45,160 nucleotides of DNA, taken from Planctomycetaceae bacterium (GTDB taxonomy: Bacteria; Planctomycetota; Planctomycetia; Planctomycetales; Planctomycetaceae). Positions 7,563-16,483 of this stretch are shown here, in pieces. Location of the stretch: NCBI GenBank assembly GCA_021732785.1, contig JAKFUG010000021.1:1-45160 (forward strand), written 5' to 3'. How positions within the stretch are numbered: the stretch's first letter is position 1; every line of letters starts with the position of its first letter. The position numbers were made by a program, and so were the translations under genes. The notes beneath the pieces are model-generated. The model was not told where the DNA came from and ran no database searches. It saw only the letters and a program-made list of their open reading frames with translations.

Positions 7563-9800
7563 TCAATCCCGGCTGGTTGTTTTCACCGCGTCCTTGGGCA
7601 GACTGCGAACCCATTCTTCCATCAACCTCACGGTCGGTTCATCGGCGAGGGACGATGCCATCGGCGGCATCTGACCGCGGCCACGCAGACGCATCCGGTG
7701 CAGCAACACCGAGCGTTGCGGATCGCCCGGCGCAATCAGCCGCGCATCCGGGATGTCGAATTTGTTGTGCAGCGGTGGGAGGTCGATCAGTTTCGTTTTG
7801 TCGAGCGGCGTTTTCGACAGAAGATCGATCGCCGCGTTGCCGCCACCGGCCCATTGATGACAGATCGCACAATTGGCATGGAGATAAGCCCGGACGCGAT
7901 CTTCCAACGGTGCGGCGGCGTCATACGGATCGGCAAAACGGGGATATTCCTTCGGTGGCTTAGGCAGGTCCGCGTGTTTGCCATCGGTCCGGATCACGCC
8001 GATATGGGCCAACGTTCGGAGTTGATTGTCCGTCCGATCCCCGTATTTCTCGTCTCGGTTGAGTTGCTCGGTTTGCAGTCCCAGTATGAAGTTCGCGGCA
8101 CGGGAATGACAGACCATGCACTCCGCACGGCTGGGATAATGCCACGTCTGCTTTCGGACCCCCGCGGTTTGCCCCGCCTCCTGCAAGATGAACTCACGGT
8201 CCTTTCCATTGGTATCGACCAACACCGCGTCGGTCTGCTCGTCATTCCATTCGTAACTGTAGCCGATCCACTCTTTCTCCTGCCGGGACATGAGCCGCGT
8301 CTCAATCCACCGCCGCGATTGGGGGTCGCCGACCGTGCGCTCCAGTGCGAACGATTTCACCAGGACCGTCCCGTCCGGAAAATTCCAGCTCTTGCCGTTC
8401 TGCGTGAACTCGGCAAATGTCTCATCGGGGAGCGCGATGAAACGGTCTTTGTGTGAGCCATCGGACCACAACGGGGCATTCACGGAATACGGAATCACAC
8501 CGGGAGCCACGGCATGTTTGGCGACCGCGGTGAAAAGTCCCGTGTCGCTTAACTGCGTGGGAAATGGCGGCGGGGGCGTTGTCGGCGGCGGATTCGGTTC
8601 CAGCTTGTGGAAGCCGGTGTGCTGGTCGACTACCAGCAGGTCGCCGCCCGGTGTTTCCGTGAAGCCGACGATCGCGAATGGCGTGTCCACCAGTTCGCGA
8701 TGCCACGTCACCTGCTTGCCATCGTAGCGCACTCCCCACACTTTACCGGTGGAGTAATCGCCGTAGATGTAAGCCCCCTGCAACTCCGAGAGTTCGGTCC
8801 CGTAATACACCACGCCGCCTGTCAGCGAGCGGGCTTCAATGTGATGATGCTCGACCACCGGCGGGATGATCGCGCCGGGGCCACTCGCGCGTTCGGGATA
8901 GAACGGATGGCTCCCTTCCTGCACGCTCCAGCCGTAGTTCCCGCCGCGCTGCACGACATAAACCTGTTCCCACAAATCCTGACCGTTCTGTCCGACCCAT
9001 AACTGCCCGGTCTGTTTGTCGAAGGTCATCCGCCACGGATTGCGAAAGCCGAAGGCCCAGATTTCGGGGCGTGCCTCGGGCATGTGGATGAACGGATTGT
9101 CTTTCGGAATGGAATAGGGACGGTCCTTGTCCGGATGATCGACATCGAGCCGCAGCATGACGGCGAGCAGATCGTTCACCCCTTGCCCCGTCAGCAAGGG
9201 ATCGGAATCACTGGTGCCGTCGCCGGTCACGCAATACAGCATGCCATCGGGACCGAACGCGAGTTCGCCGCCGTTGTGCCCATTCGATTCCCATTCGATG
9301 ATCACCAGTTCGGACTGCGGATCGATGGGATGCGGAGACTCACGCCCGATGGTGTAACGGGCGATGCGGTTGTGCTTGTTTTCGGCTTTCGACGGACCAT
9401 TGGTGACGAGATAAACATAACCGTTGTCAACGAACCGGGGGTGAAAGCAGAGGCCGTAAATCAGCCGATCCAGCGTGAGGACCGTTTCCAATGCCGCGGT
9501 GTTTTGGTCATCCACGAAGCGCCGCAAACGGCCCGGACCAACTCCGCCGCCGAGAGTTTCAACGACGAGAAAGGTCCCGCGACCCGGTTCCGCAGCGAGG
9601 TACAGCGGATCCTTCAATTCGAGCTGCGCGAACACCCGCGCCGTGCGATACGGCGGAGGGGGATTGGGTGATCCGATGACCCGCGATGTCGTCCAGGGTG
9701 TCCGCTGCTCGATGCCAAATGGTCTTGCCTCGTCGGCAGCCTCAACGAGTCCCATGCAGAATACGAAGACTGCCGCCCAAGATCCCACGTGACACCGCAT
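7563..9800 (-). CDS. Glucose/sorbosone dehydrogenase-like protein fused to a di-haem-site cytochrome domain
   Basis: A 745-residue exported protein started at ATG 9800 (MRCHVGSWAAVFVFCMGL signal peptide); a GTG at 9845 would add 15 unlikely residues. The first half is a six-bladed PQQ-dependent soluble glucose dehydrogenase-like propeller: LIYGLCFHPRFVDNGYVYL, SNGHNGGELAFGPDGMLYCV, and EIWAFGFRNPWRMTFD followed by GNYGWSVQEG. From about residue 420 the C-terminal part has two haem-binding sites, CMVCH (Cys561, Cys564, His565) and CAICH (Cys644, Cys647, His648), in a domain like the one in SO2930-type proteins. A sugar-oxidising propeller joined to its own electron acceptor is plausible, but the substrate is not shown. 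It converges on the HMA-bearing cytochrome gene, 45 bases apart. Confidence 0.88.
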   Translation of the reverse strand: MRCHVGSWAAVFVFCMGLVEAADEARPFGIEQRTPWTTSRVIGSPNPPPPYRTARVFAQLELKDPLYLAAEPGRGTFLVVETLGGGVGPGRLRRFVDDQNTAALETVLTLDRLIYGLCFHPRFVDNGYVYLVTNGPSKAENKHNRIARYTIGRESPHPIDPQSELVIIEWESNGHNGGELAFGPDGMLYCVTGDGTSDSDPLLTGQGVNDLLAVMLRLDVDHPDKDRPYSIPKDNPFIHMPEARPEIWAFGFRNPWRMTFDKQTGQLWVGQNGQDLWEQVYVVQRGGNYGWSVQEGSHPFYPERASGPGAIIPPVVEHHHIEARSLTGGVVYYGTELSELQGAYIYGDYSTGKVWGVRYDGKQVTWHRELVDTPFAIVGFTETPGGDLLVVDQHTGFHKLEPNPPPTTPPPPFPTQLSDTGLFTAVAKHAVAPGVIPYSVNAPLWSDGSHKDRFIALPDETFAEFTQNGKSWNFPDGTVLVKSFALERTVGDPQSRRWIETRLMSRQEKEWIGYSYEWNDEQTDAVLVDTNGKDREFILQEAGQTAGVRKQTWHYPSRAECMVCHSRAANFILGLQTEQLNRDEKYGDRTDNQLRTLAHIGVIRTDGKHADLPKPPKEYPRFADPYDAAAPLEDRVRAYLHANCAICHQWAGGGNAAIDLLSKTPLDKTKLIDLPPLHNKFDIPDARLIAPGDPQRSVLLHRMRLRGRGQMPPMASSLADEPTVRLMEEWVRSLPKDAVKTTSRD

Positions 9801-9948
9801 GACTCGCGACTCCGACGAAAACGCCTGCAACCGATCAGCGAGCACGCTGTGAATGTACTATCACGTCCGCGGGGCAAGTCGGTCAAGCGTTGCGCCGATC
9901 GATTCGAACGCGGGTCGTGTCCTCATTTGATGACCGACAGCGTGAAAA

Positions 9949-9980
9949 GCACCCCGGCTGCTTCGGAGCAGCCGGGGTGC
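9949..9980. repeat. REP-like 13-6-13 hairpin, copy 1
   Basis: GCACCCCGGCTGC and GCAGCCGGGGTGC form a perfect 13-bp stem around the 6-base loop TTCGGA. It lies 35 bases after the stop of the minus-strand DUF1552 gene (10015). There is no U-run, so it is more like a REP element or an mRNA-protecting hairpin than a classic terminator. Two further copies with the same arm and loop lengths are at 26770 and 26833. It also accounts for the spacing between the two minus-strand genes around it. Confidence 0.8.
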
Positions 9981-10014
9981 TGACTTCAACTTGGGACACG
10001 ACCCGAAGGTTCGC

Positions 10015-11307
10015 TCAAAGTCCGATGAGCTGATCCTTCGCATTCCCAAATTGCGGAACCGCGGCCCCCATGCGGTCGAGCAGGCCCAAGTAGAGCGAAC
10101 TCAGCTTGCGGTCTTTGGCCTCTTCGTAGTCCAGCGTGCGGCCGGTCTGCAATGTGCCGGAGAGACCTCCCGCGACCAGCAATGGGACTTTCGGCGCGTT
10201 ATGTGCCGTCCATTGCTCGTTGGCCAGCAGGATGCAGCAATTATCGAGAACGGTCCCATCACCTTCCTGCACGGCATCCAGTTTCTTGACGAGGTACGCA
10301 TACTGCTGCACCCAGAAGCGGGTGATGGACGCGAATTCCTTGTTCTGCCAGCTATGCGAAAAGTTGTGGTGATCCTGACGCAATCCCAGGAAGGGATAGA
10401 CTTGCCCGGACAGATTATTCGTCAGCAGCAGGGTGGCGATCCGCGTGCGATCGGTCTGGAACGCCATGGCGATGATGTCGCACATCAACCGCGAATGCTC
10501 GTCGATCTGGTTGGGCAAACCATCGGCGGGTCGCTCGGGGCGTGACGAAGCCGCGACGTTGAGCCCTTCATCCGGACGCTGTTTCAACTTCACGAGACGC
10601 TGTTCGACATCGCGCACCGAGGTGGCGTACTCTTCCAGCTTGGCCCGGTCGGCATGCGACACTTTGCGGGAGACATCGTGGAGTTGCTCCAGCACATGAT
10701 CGAGCACACTGATGTGCGCGCGATTGCCTTTGCTTTCAAACAAACTGTCGAACGCCAGCGACGGATAGAGTTCCGAGGGGACCGGCGAAACGGGCGAACT
10801 CCACGACACATGCGAGGAGTACATCATCGAATAGCCCGATTCGTGGAAGCCACTCACAGGCCGCTCACAAGCGAGCACGAGGCTCGGCAGCACCGTTTCA
10901 TCACCGAAGCGCTGGGCAAGGTGCTGATCGAGACTGGTGGCAGCCTGAATGCGGCGTCCGCCGAGCGGTTGGATGCCGGTGAGAATCCCGGCGGCTCCTT
11001 TGGCGTGTCCCCCGACGACGTTATCGGGATGGGCCAGACCGTGAATGAAGTTGACCTTCTGCTTCACCGGTTCCAAGGATGCAAACGCCGGTCCGAGTTC
11101 CAGATTGGCACCGCTCCCCTTCGACCACCATTCCGGGGGGTGAATGCCGTCGCCGAAGAACAGAAACGCAAACCGTTTCGGCGGGACTTTGGGAGCATCG
11201 GCCGCGAACAGCGTCATCGATTCCAGCCAGGGCAACGCCACGCTGGCACCGAGGGCCTTCAGGACGAAACGCCGCGAAATCGCGGAAGATTGATGATCGT
11301 AAGGCAT
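10015..11307 (-). CDS. DUF1552 family exported protein
   Basis: A 430-residue protein started at ATG 11307, with GGAGACG about 10 bases upstream. The N-terminus has a twin-arginine-like motif (ISRRFVLKALGASVALPWLESM). The body is typical DUF1552: FAFLFFGDGIHPPEWWSKG, a GGHAKGAAGILTG loop, MMYSSHVSW, KLEEYATSVRDVEQR, and IIAMAFQTDRTRIATLLL. Its middle (YSMMYSSHVSWSSP) is close to the orphan DUF1552 protein at 25345-26646, so these two are the nearest relatives among the four. It lies downstream of a DUF1592-type cytochrome gene on the same strand but 420 bases away, across an array of palindromes, so tight coupling as in the 2989-7517 pair is absent. Exported; activity unknown. Confidence 0.93.
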   Translation of the reverse strand: MPYDHQSSAISRRFVLKALGASVALPWLESMTLFAADAPKVPPKRFAFLFFGDGIHPPEWWSKGSGANLELGPAFASLEPVKQKVNFIHGLAHPDNVVGGHAKGAAGILTGIQPLGGRRIQAATSLDQHLAQRFGDETVLPSLVLACERPVSGFHESGYSMMYSSHVSWSSPVSPVPSELYPSLAFDSLFESKGNRAHISVLDHVLEQLHDVSRKVSHADRAKLEEYATSVRDVEQRLVKLKQRPDEGLNVAASSRPERPADGLPNQIDEHSRLMCDIIAMAFQTDRTRIATLLLTNNLSGQVYPFLGLRQDHHNFSHSWQNKEFASITRFWVQQYAYLVKKLDAVQEGDGTVLDNCCILLANEQWTAHNAPKVPLLVAGGLSGTLQTGRTLDYEEAKDRKLSSLYLGLLDRMGAAVPQFGNAKDQLIGL

Positions 11308-11444
11308 GCCGTGACGTCTCCACAAAGGATAAGTGGATGTTGATCATAACAAGGTCTTCCCCGCAAAGGGAAGATCGGTCGCTGACGTTCATGACTTCGA
11401 GGTGCATCCGCTAACTGATGGTCGCGGAAAGGTTGGTCTTCAGC

Positions 11445-11590
11445 CCCGAAGGGGGCGCGATTCGATAGCCCAGCGGCGAAGCGTCTTCGCGCAGCCCTGG
11501 GTCAACGGATTAAAAGACGTCACCAAGCCCCACCGGGGCGCGACGCTTTATCCTGAAAGAGTTGCGCCCCGGTGGGGCTGGTGTGCCTGG
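11445..11590. repeat. Intergenic palindrome cluster
   Basis: Part of the 420-base gap 11308-11727. It contains CAGCCCCGAAGGGGG, then TTCGATAGCCCAGCGGCGAAGCGTCTTCGC, then an inverted pair AAGCCCCACCGGGGCGCGAC (from 11525) against GTTGCGCCCCGGTGGGGCT (to 11579). Such SSR-like palindromes are widespread between planctomycete genes. Bases 11308-11444 show no gene or strong site. I see no coding sequence here. Confidence 0.6.
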
Positions 11591-11592
11591 TG

Positions 11593-11671
11593 ATCGATAG
11601 CCCAGCCCTTCGGAAGACCTCGGGCTGGGCTATCGAATCTCACCCCCGGTGGGGCTCCGGGGTCCGGAATT
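11593..11671 (-). repeat. Long palindromic intergenic repeat, copy 1
   Basis: GATAGCCCAGCCC and GGGCTGGGCTATC form a 13-bp perfect stem around TTCGGAAGACCTC, followed by a GGTGGGGCTCCGG module. The reverse complement of the whole 79 bases matches 43679-43752 closely, including the flanking AATTCCGGA end. The two copies lie 32 kb apart in opposite orientation. Confidence 0.75.
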
Positions 11672-11727
11672 GTTCACGGATGCTCTCCGCCAATCACCGG
11701 ATGCACTCATGACTCCAAGGGGGACGA

Positions 11728-14700
11728 CTACGGCTGCGACCCGGCCACAAAATCGCGACCGCGCTGCCGGCGAAATTGCGGACTGCGGACCACCGTTTCG
11801 AACAGCGCTGAAAAACGATCCTCGTGCGACTGCAATGCCGACTCCATCTCCAGGACAAGTGGTTCGTCGGAAAGCTTCACGGAACGCCCCAGGGCATACC
11901 CCAGAAATTTGCGGCACAGCGTGCGGACGAATTCCTGCTTGCGGTGCTGCTCGATGTACTGCACCAGTTCCGGGATTCCCTGAGCCGATGTTCCGTTAGG
12001 AAGCTCGGCCCGATTGTCGATGACGCGCCCAGCACTATCCTGCGTGCGGGTGCGACCGATGGCGTCGAAGCCTTCCATCGCAAGGCCCAGGCTGTCGAAA
12101 TGCTTGTGGCACATCGCACACCTGGCATTCGCCACATGGCTTTTGAGCAAGTCCCGAATCGTGTGCGACGCCTCTTTTTCCGACTTGGGCAACTCCGGGA
12201 CATCGGCGGGCGGGGGCGGGAAATGCTGGCCGAGCAAATGATGCACGGTCCAGAACCCGCGCTTGACCGGGCTGGTCCGTTCCCCCGCGGAGTTCTTGGT
12301 GAGGATGATTGCCATCCCCATCAAGCCGCCGCGTCCTTCGCCTTTCAGATTCTGCACCATCCGCCAGCCATCATCCGCTTTGATATCGCCGCTGGCACTC
12401 TGCGCGAGAAACTGCCGTTGAAGATCACCGCCATAATGGTTTGCCAGCGCATGATTGACGAACGTCACATCACTGCTGAGCAACTCGGTCACGGGCCGAT
12501 CGTTCTGTATCAGAAACGTGGCCATCCGGACGGGTTCTTCAAAGATCGCTTCGCGGAGCTCATCGTTGTAGCCGGGATACGCCGCGGCGTTGATGGGATC
12601 CTTATCGAGGTAATCGCGATAACGGAGCCACTGGCCGAGAAACTCCCGCACGAAGCGGTTCATGCGGGGATCCTTCAACATCCGTCTGGTTTGATCCAGC
12701 AGTTGTTTCTCATCCTGCAGACCGCCAGCCACGGCGACCGTCCGCAATTCTTGGTCCGGTAGCGACGACCACAGGAACAGGCTCAATCGCATGGCGAGGT
12801 CTTCGTCCTTGAGCGGGGCGGTTCCCGAACCCTCGGCCACGGTCGGGACGTAGTAACAGAAGTGCGGCGACATGAGGATGGCGGTCAACACGCCGCGCAG
12901 CGCCCCTTCCACGGATTGCCCCTCGTTGCGCAGCGCCCGATAAAGCGTCCGCATTGATTCCTGTTCTTCCGGGCGGAATGGCCGACGATAAGCCCGCTCC
13001 GCGAAGCGCGAAAGATCTTCCAGTCCGCGCGGTTCGGCGTCCCGCAATAATTCCTGATGCCGGGCGAGGCCTTTGCGGATGTCGTTGAAGAAGCCATGCA
13101 CCATCAAATACAGATCGTTCGGTGTTGCGGCTTCCAGTGTGTCACCGATGCGCTGGACGCCCAGCTTATCGAGGTAGACCCGCTCAAAACGGCCCAGCAA
13201 ACCTTCTTCGTTAAGTTGCGGATCTTCGGAACGCAAGAAGTCGAAACGTTCATCGTGCAGGACTTCGCGCTCGGAGCGTTCAAACCAGACAAATCCCCGT
13301 AGCAAGGTCTCGGCACTTTCGGTGACGAAATCCAGATCCTGCCAGAGCTTATCTAACTCCGCATTCTCCGAATCGCTGAGCACCTTTTCGACCAGCGGCC
13401 GATCGTCGCGGAAAAAGCCTTCGACCAGATGAAACCCCGCCGCCAGTCCGCGGCTGTCGTCCACGTGGGCAAACTCATCCGGAAACGTGTGGCAGAACGG
13501 TGTCGCCGCGGCGGCAAGTTCTTGAGCCATCGCGGACTCCGGACGAACCAGATGTTGCGTCTCGGTCGTCAGTCTCCTCGAAGGCGGCGCGTCCCATGTT
13601 GCCTGGACGAAGACACTGCCATTCGGACTTCGTGTCGCATCCAGTTCGCACGGAAAGAGTAGATGGCGGCCTTGCAGTTCGCGTTGCCGTTCCACGGAGA
13701 GCGGGATCTCGATGGTCGACGGAACCTTGACGATGAAGGAGTCCACGTCGATTTCCTTGCCGTCGGGATCGCGGCCAAACTTCAGCGCGTCGGCCCGTTG
13801 TGCATCGGTCCGTTCGAGCCAACTGCGGAAAGTTTCGAGCTTGTGATTCTTCCGTTCGTCGTCATTCCGCGGCAAATGATCGGCCAGGCTGAACAGCGGT
13901 CCCTTGATGAGCACAAAAGCATCATCCGTCGAGAATCCGTGCTCGAAACGAATGAAGAGTGAGCGCGGGGCGGGCGCTTTTGCATCGGGCGCGGGGAAAC
14001 GAATCGGTCGTAAGAGCGCACTCGATTTGAACGCGGCAAGATCGAATTGATCACGGCGCTTGGCCACCTTCGCACGGAAGTCGAGATGATTGATCGGCCA
14101 GTTGCCGGCGTTGGCCTGAATCAACTGCGGTGGCGGGGGCGACATCAAACGGCGCAGCGTCACGATGGTCTCCTGCAACGTCGGCAGTTCGGCAGGCCGT
14201 TCGGTGGCTGCCGTTGGAGCGGGCAGCGCGCCCCACTGCGTTTGAATCTCACGATTCAAAGGGGCGTTTGCATCGGCCGTGTTCAAGAAGTGCCAGACCA
14301 GCGCCAGATACTTGCCGCTGAGATGCCGGGGCGTGGCCCAGTCTTCAATCCGTACCGACGACGCTTCTTCCGCACGGTAACGATACCGCCAGGCCGCTTC
14401 GATGTAGTCGACGATGTCGACCGCGTGATCGGCGTAGAAATCAATCACCGCCTGTTCGGTCAGCTTCTTCTGTTCGTTGTAACTGGTGACCGGAAATGGA
14501 GCGAAAACGATTCCGTCCGGCTTGAGCACCAGATGATCGGCGACGCGCTGGGCGGCCCCGAGGTACTTCTTTGCGAGATTGGGCGACATCCGCAGCGCTT
14601 CGCCGGTGTTGTCGAATCCCTCCCCGCCCGCCGGGTCGACCGGGAAATCTTTTGTCGGGCGGATATCCACTCCCGTCAGATCGCGGACAGCGAGATCGTA

Positions 14701-15096
14701 CTCCGTGTTGGACAATCGGCGCGGCAGCACCATCCCCGGATCATCGGCATGCTTCTTCGCCTCGGTAATCAGGATCGCTTCAATCGCCGCCACCACCTGG
14801 TTGCTCTCGGTGATCGATGGCTGCTTCGTGTCTTCGGGGGGCATTTCGCCGGCGCGAATGAATTCGATGACGTGCTTCCAGCGCCGAAAACTGTCGATCA
14901 CATCCGCCGTCTTCGCGAACTTGTCGAGATCGAGTTCACCCTTCGCTTTTTCTCCCGCATGGCACTCCCGACAGTAAGTCGTCATGTAGGGTTGAATCTT
15001 GTCGCGGTAAGCATCGGCATCGGCGGCCGATGAAGCCCCGCACTCAAAGCACAGCGCCACAAACAAACCGATCTGAAACGTGGGAGCGTGCCGCAT
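11728..15096 (-). CDS. DUF1592-type planctomycete cytochrome
   Basis: A 1122-residue exported protein with a signal peptide (MRHAPTFQIGLFVALCFECGASSAADA). Order of parts: haem site CRECH (Cys42, Cys45, His46), the GEMPPEDTKQP turn of the cytochrome module, DUF1587 (LPRRLSNTEYDLAVRDLTGVDI), a long middle region, DUF1595/DUF1592 (AMRLSLFLWSSLPDQELR, FLGQWLRYRDY), DUF1588 with a second site CAMCH (Cys993, Cys996, His997; CHKHFDSLGLAMEGFD) and DUF1585 (LCRKFLGYALGRSVKLSDE). It is longer than the version at 31604-34021 because of a bigger middle region (about 160-560). Likely periplasmic redox role. It precedes a DUF1552 gene in transcription order, the same partnership seen at the other two loci, but separated by 420 bases. 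Confidence 0.92.
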   Translation of the reverse strand: MRHAPTFQIGLFVALCFECGASSAADADAYRDKIQPYMTTYCRECHAGEKAKGELDLDKFAKTADVIDSFRRWKHVIEFIRAGEMPPEDTKQPSITESNQVVAAIEAILITEAKKHADDPGMVLPRRLSNTEYDLAVRDLTGVDIRPTKDFPVDPAGGEGFDNTGEALRMSPNLAKKYLGAAQRVADHLVLKPDGIVFAPFPVTSYNEQKKLTEQAVIDFYADHAVDIVDYIEAAWRYRYRAEEASSVRIEDWATPRHLSGKYLALVWHFLNTADANAPLNREIQTQWGALPAPTAATERPAELPTLQETIVTLRRLMSPPPPQLIQANAGNWPINHLDFRAKVAKRRDQFDLAAFKSSALLRPIRFPAPDAKAPAPRSLFIRFEHGFSTDDAFVLIKGPLFSLADHLPRNDDERKNHKLETFRSWLERTDAQRADALKFGRDPDGKEIDVDSFIVKVPSTIEIPLSVERQRELQGRHLLFPCELDATRSPNGSVFVQATWDAPPSRRLTTETQHLVRPESAMAQELAAAATPFCHTFPDEFAHVDDSRGLAAGFHLVEGFFRDDRPLVEKVLSDSENAELDKLWQDLDFVTESAETLLRGFVWFERSEREVLHDERFDFLRSEDPQLNEEGLLGRFERVYLDKLGVQRIGDTLEAATPNDLYLMVHGFFNDIRKGLARHQELLRDAEPRGLEDLSRFAERAYRRPFRPEEQESMRTLYRALRNEGQSVEGALRGVLTAILMSPHFCYYVPTVAEGSGTAPLKDEDLAMRLSLFLWSSLPDQELRTVAVAGGLQDEKQLLDQTRRMLKDPRMNRFVREFLGQWLRYRDYLDKDPINAAAYPGYNDELREAIFEEPVRMATFLIQNDRPVTELLSSDVTFVNHALANHYGGDLQRQFLAQSASGDIKADDGWRMVQNLKGEGRGGLMGMAIILTKNSAGERTSPVKRGFWTVHHLLGQHFPPPPADVPELPKSEKEASHTIRDLLKSHVANARCAMCHKHFDSLGLAMEGFDAIGRTRTQDSAGRVIDNRAELPNGTSAQGIPELVQYIEQHRKQEFVRTLCRKFLGYALGRSVKLSDEPLVLEMESALQSHEDRFSALFETVVRSPQFRRQRGRDFVAGSQP

Positions 15097-15187
15097 GAGA
15101 GAGATCCCTAATCCTGTCGGTGGCGAGGCAATTCACTGGCGAGCACGAGAGTCGCACGACCGATCAACGTCGGCGAGAACGGGACGA

Positions 15188-16483
15188 TTATCCCCAAAAC
15201 CCGCGCAGTTTGTCGTTGTCGGTCAAGCCGAGCGGGAACTTTTTACTGAGGGGATGATCCGCGATCCCCGCGAGTTCTCGCAGCGATTCGTGGATCTGTT
15301 CCGGCCGGATGCGAATGCCGGCGTCCGGACGGAGCTGGAGGGATTGCGGATCGAGCGGGACCGCGAACTGCTTTTCATCCGTGGCACCGAACACACGATT
15401 TCCTCGAATGCCGTGTCCGAGAAACATCGCCGATCCAATCGACCAATGGTCTTTACCATTCCCGGCATTGTAGGTGGGAGTGCGTCCCATTTCGCTTTGA
15501 ACGATGACCACCAGTTGTTCGCGGATTTTCAGATCCTCCGCGCGATGCAGCAGGTAGGCGATGCCCGCGAGAAATTCTGGAATGAGCTTCATCTGGTCGG
15601 GATCGTTGTTCGCGTGACTGTCGAACTGACCGATGTCGAGATTTGCGGAAACGCACACGCCGGCTTTAAACGACGCGAGGGCGATTTCCACCTGCTGTGC
15701 GAGCCGTTCTTTAGGGACGGATTTGGGGATGTACTGCGTCACCCGCTGGAGTGCCTTCGAGTTCGACTGCGCCGCATAGAGCATGTTCGCACTTCGCTCG
15801 GCCCGCGGCAAACGCGGTTGCTGTTCTGCGGCAAGATGTGCTTCGTACAATGCGGCTTCGATGCGGGCCAGTGCGAAGTCGTCGTGATAGGGCGACCGCT
15901 CGTTGCCATCGACGGCATCCGCATTGGCGATTTTCTGTAATGACGGCAAGTACGGCACCCGCGACATCGCCACAAGATTGCCCGTCGCGGAGTAGTTGCC
16001 GAACGTCAGAAACGCCAACGGACATTCGCCACCGCGGCAAGCCGCCACCAGGGCTGCGAACGTCGGATAGGCCAGGCTGTCCAACTTGCCGGTTGCCATA
16101 TACCGCGCACCGGGAGAATGGTTATTGACCGAATAATCCAACCCGTTGAACGTGAGCAACTCGCGCCCGAACTCGGCGAAAAAGTCTTCGTTGCACAGTC
16201 CTCCTACGGCGTGCTGTTTGTTCGGCGCGAACGTGTGCGCGCCGTGTGTCAGAATGTCGCCCTCCTTGTAGAGCCGATTGATCTCGTTGATGCCCTTCGG
16301 GTCCATGAGATACGTCGTGTCCCACCCTCCGGAGGCATTGAAGACGATGTAATACGGACCGGGATAGGGGACGTTCTCTTTCTCCGCCGCATGGACGGAA
16401 TACGGACGCCAGGGGAGCGCGAATTGCAGTCCTGCCAGACCGAGCCATTTCAGGAAATCACGGCGCATCCCGCTGTCATTCAT
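15188..16483 (-). CDS. DUF1501 family exported protein
   Basis: A 431-residue protein. The N-terminus MRRDFLKWLGLAGLQFALPW is a twin-arginine-like signal with an ATG at 16483. The rest is DUF1501: YYIVFNASGGWDTTYLMDP (the family's usual GG-x-D metal-site region), NNHSPGARYMATG, FDSHANND, and VVIVQSEMGRTPTYNAGNGKDHW near the end (E-x-GRTP and the KDHW His are conserved alkaline-phosphatase-like positions). DUF1501 is in the alkaline phosphatase/sulfatase superfamily, though activity is not established for planctomycete members. Its start overlaps the end of the upstream cytochrome gene by 8 bases, so the two are probably co-translated. This copy is more divergent than the one at 21303-22601. 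Confidence 0.9.
   Translation of the reverse strand: MNDSGMRRDFLKWLGLAGLQFALPWRPYSVHAAEKENVPYPGPYYIVFNASGGWDTTYLMDPKGINEINRLYKEGDILTHGAHTFAPNKQHAVGGLCNEDFFAEFGRELLTFNGLDYSVNNHSPGARYMATGKLDSLAYPTFAALVAACRGGECPLAFLTFGNYSATGNLVAMSRVPYLPSLQKIANADAVDGNERSPYHDDFALARIEAALYEAHLAAEQQPRLPRAERSANMLYAAQSNSKALQRVTQYIPKSVPKERLAQQVEIALASFKAGVCVSANLDIGQFDSHANNDPDQMKLIPEFLAGIAYLLHRAEDLKIREQLVVIVQSEMGRTPTYNAGNGKDHWSIGSAMFLGHGIRGNRVFGATDEKQFAVPLDPQSLQLRPDAGIRIRPEQIHESLRELAGIADHPLSKKFPLGLTDNDKLRGFWG

Noticed and set aside
11333-11593. Small ORF of 86 codons
   Set aside because: It is composed of the palindromic repeats themselves, which often give spurious peptides such as HRGATLYPERVAPRWGW.
11445-11671. Possible CRISPR array or tandem repeat array
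   Set aside because: The repeats are different palindromes without regular spacing or unique spacers, and no cas gene is nearby.
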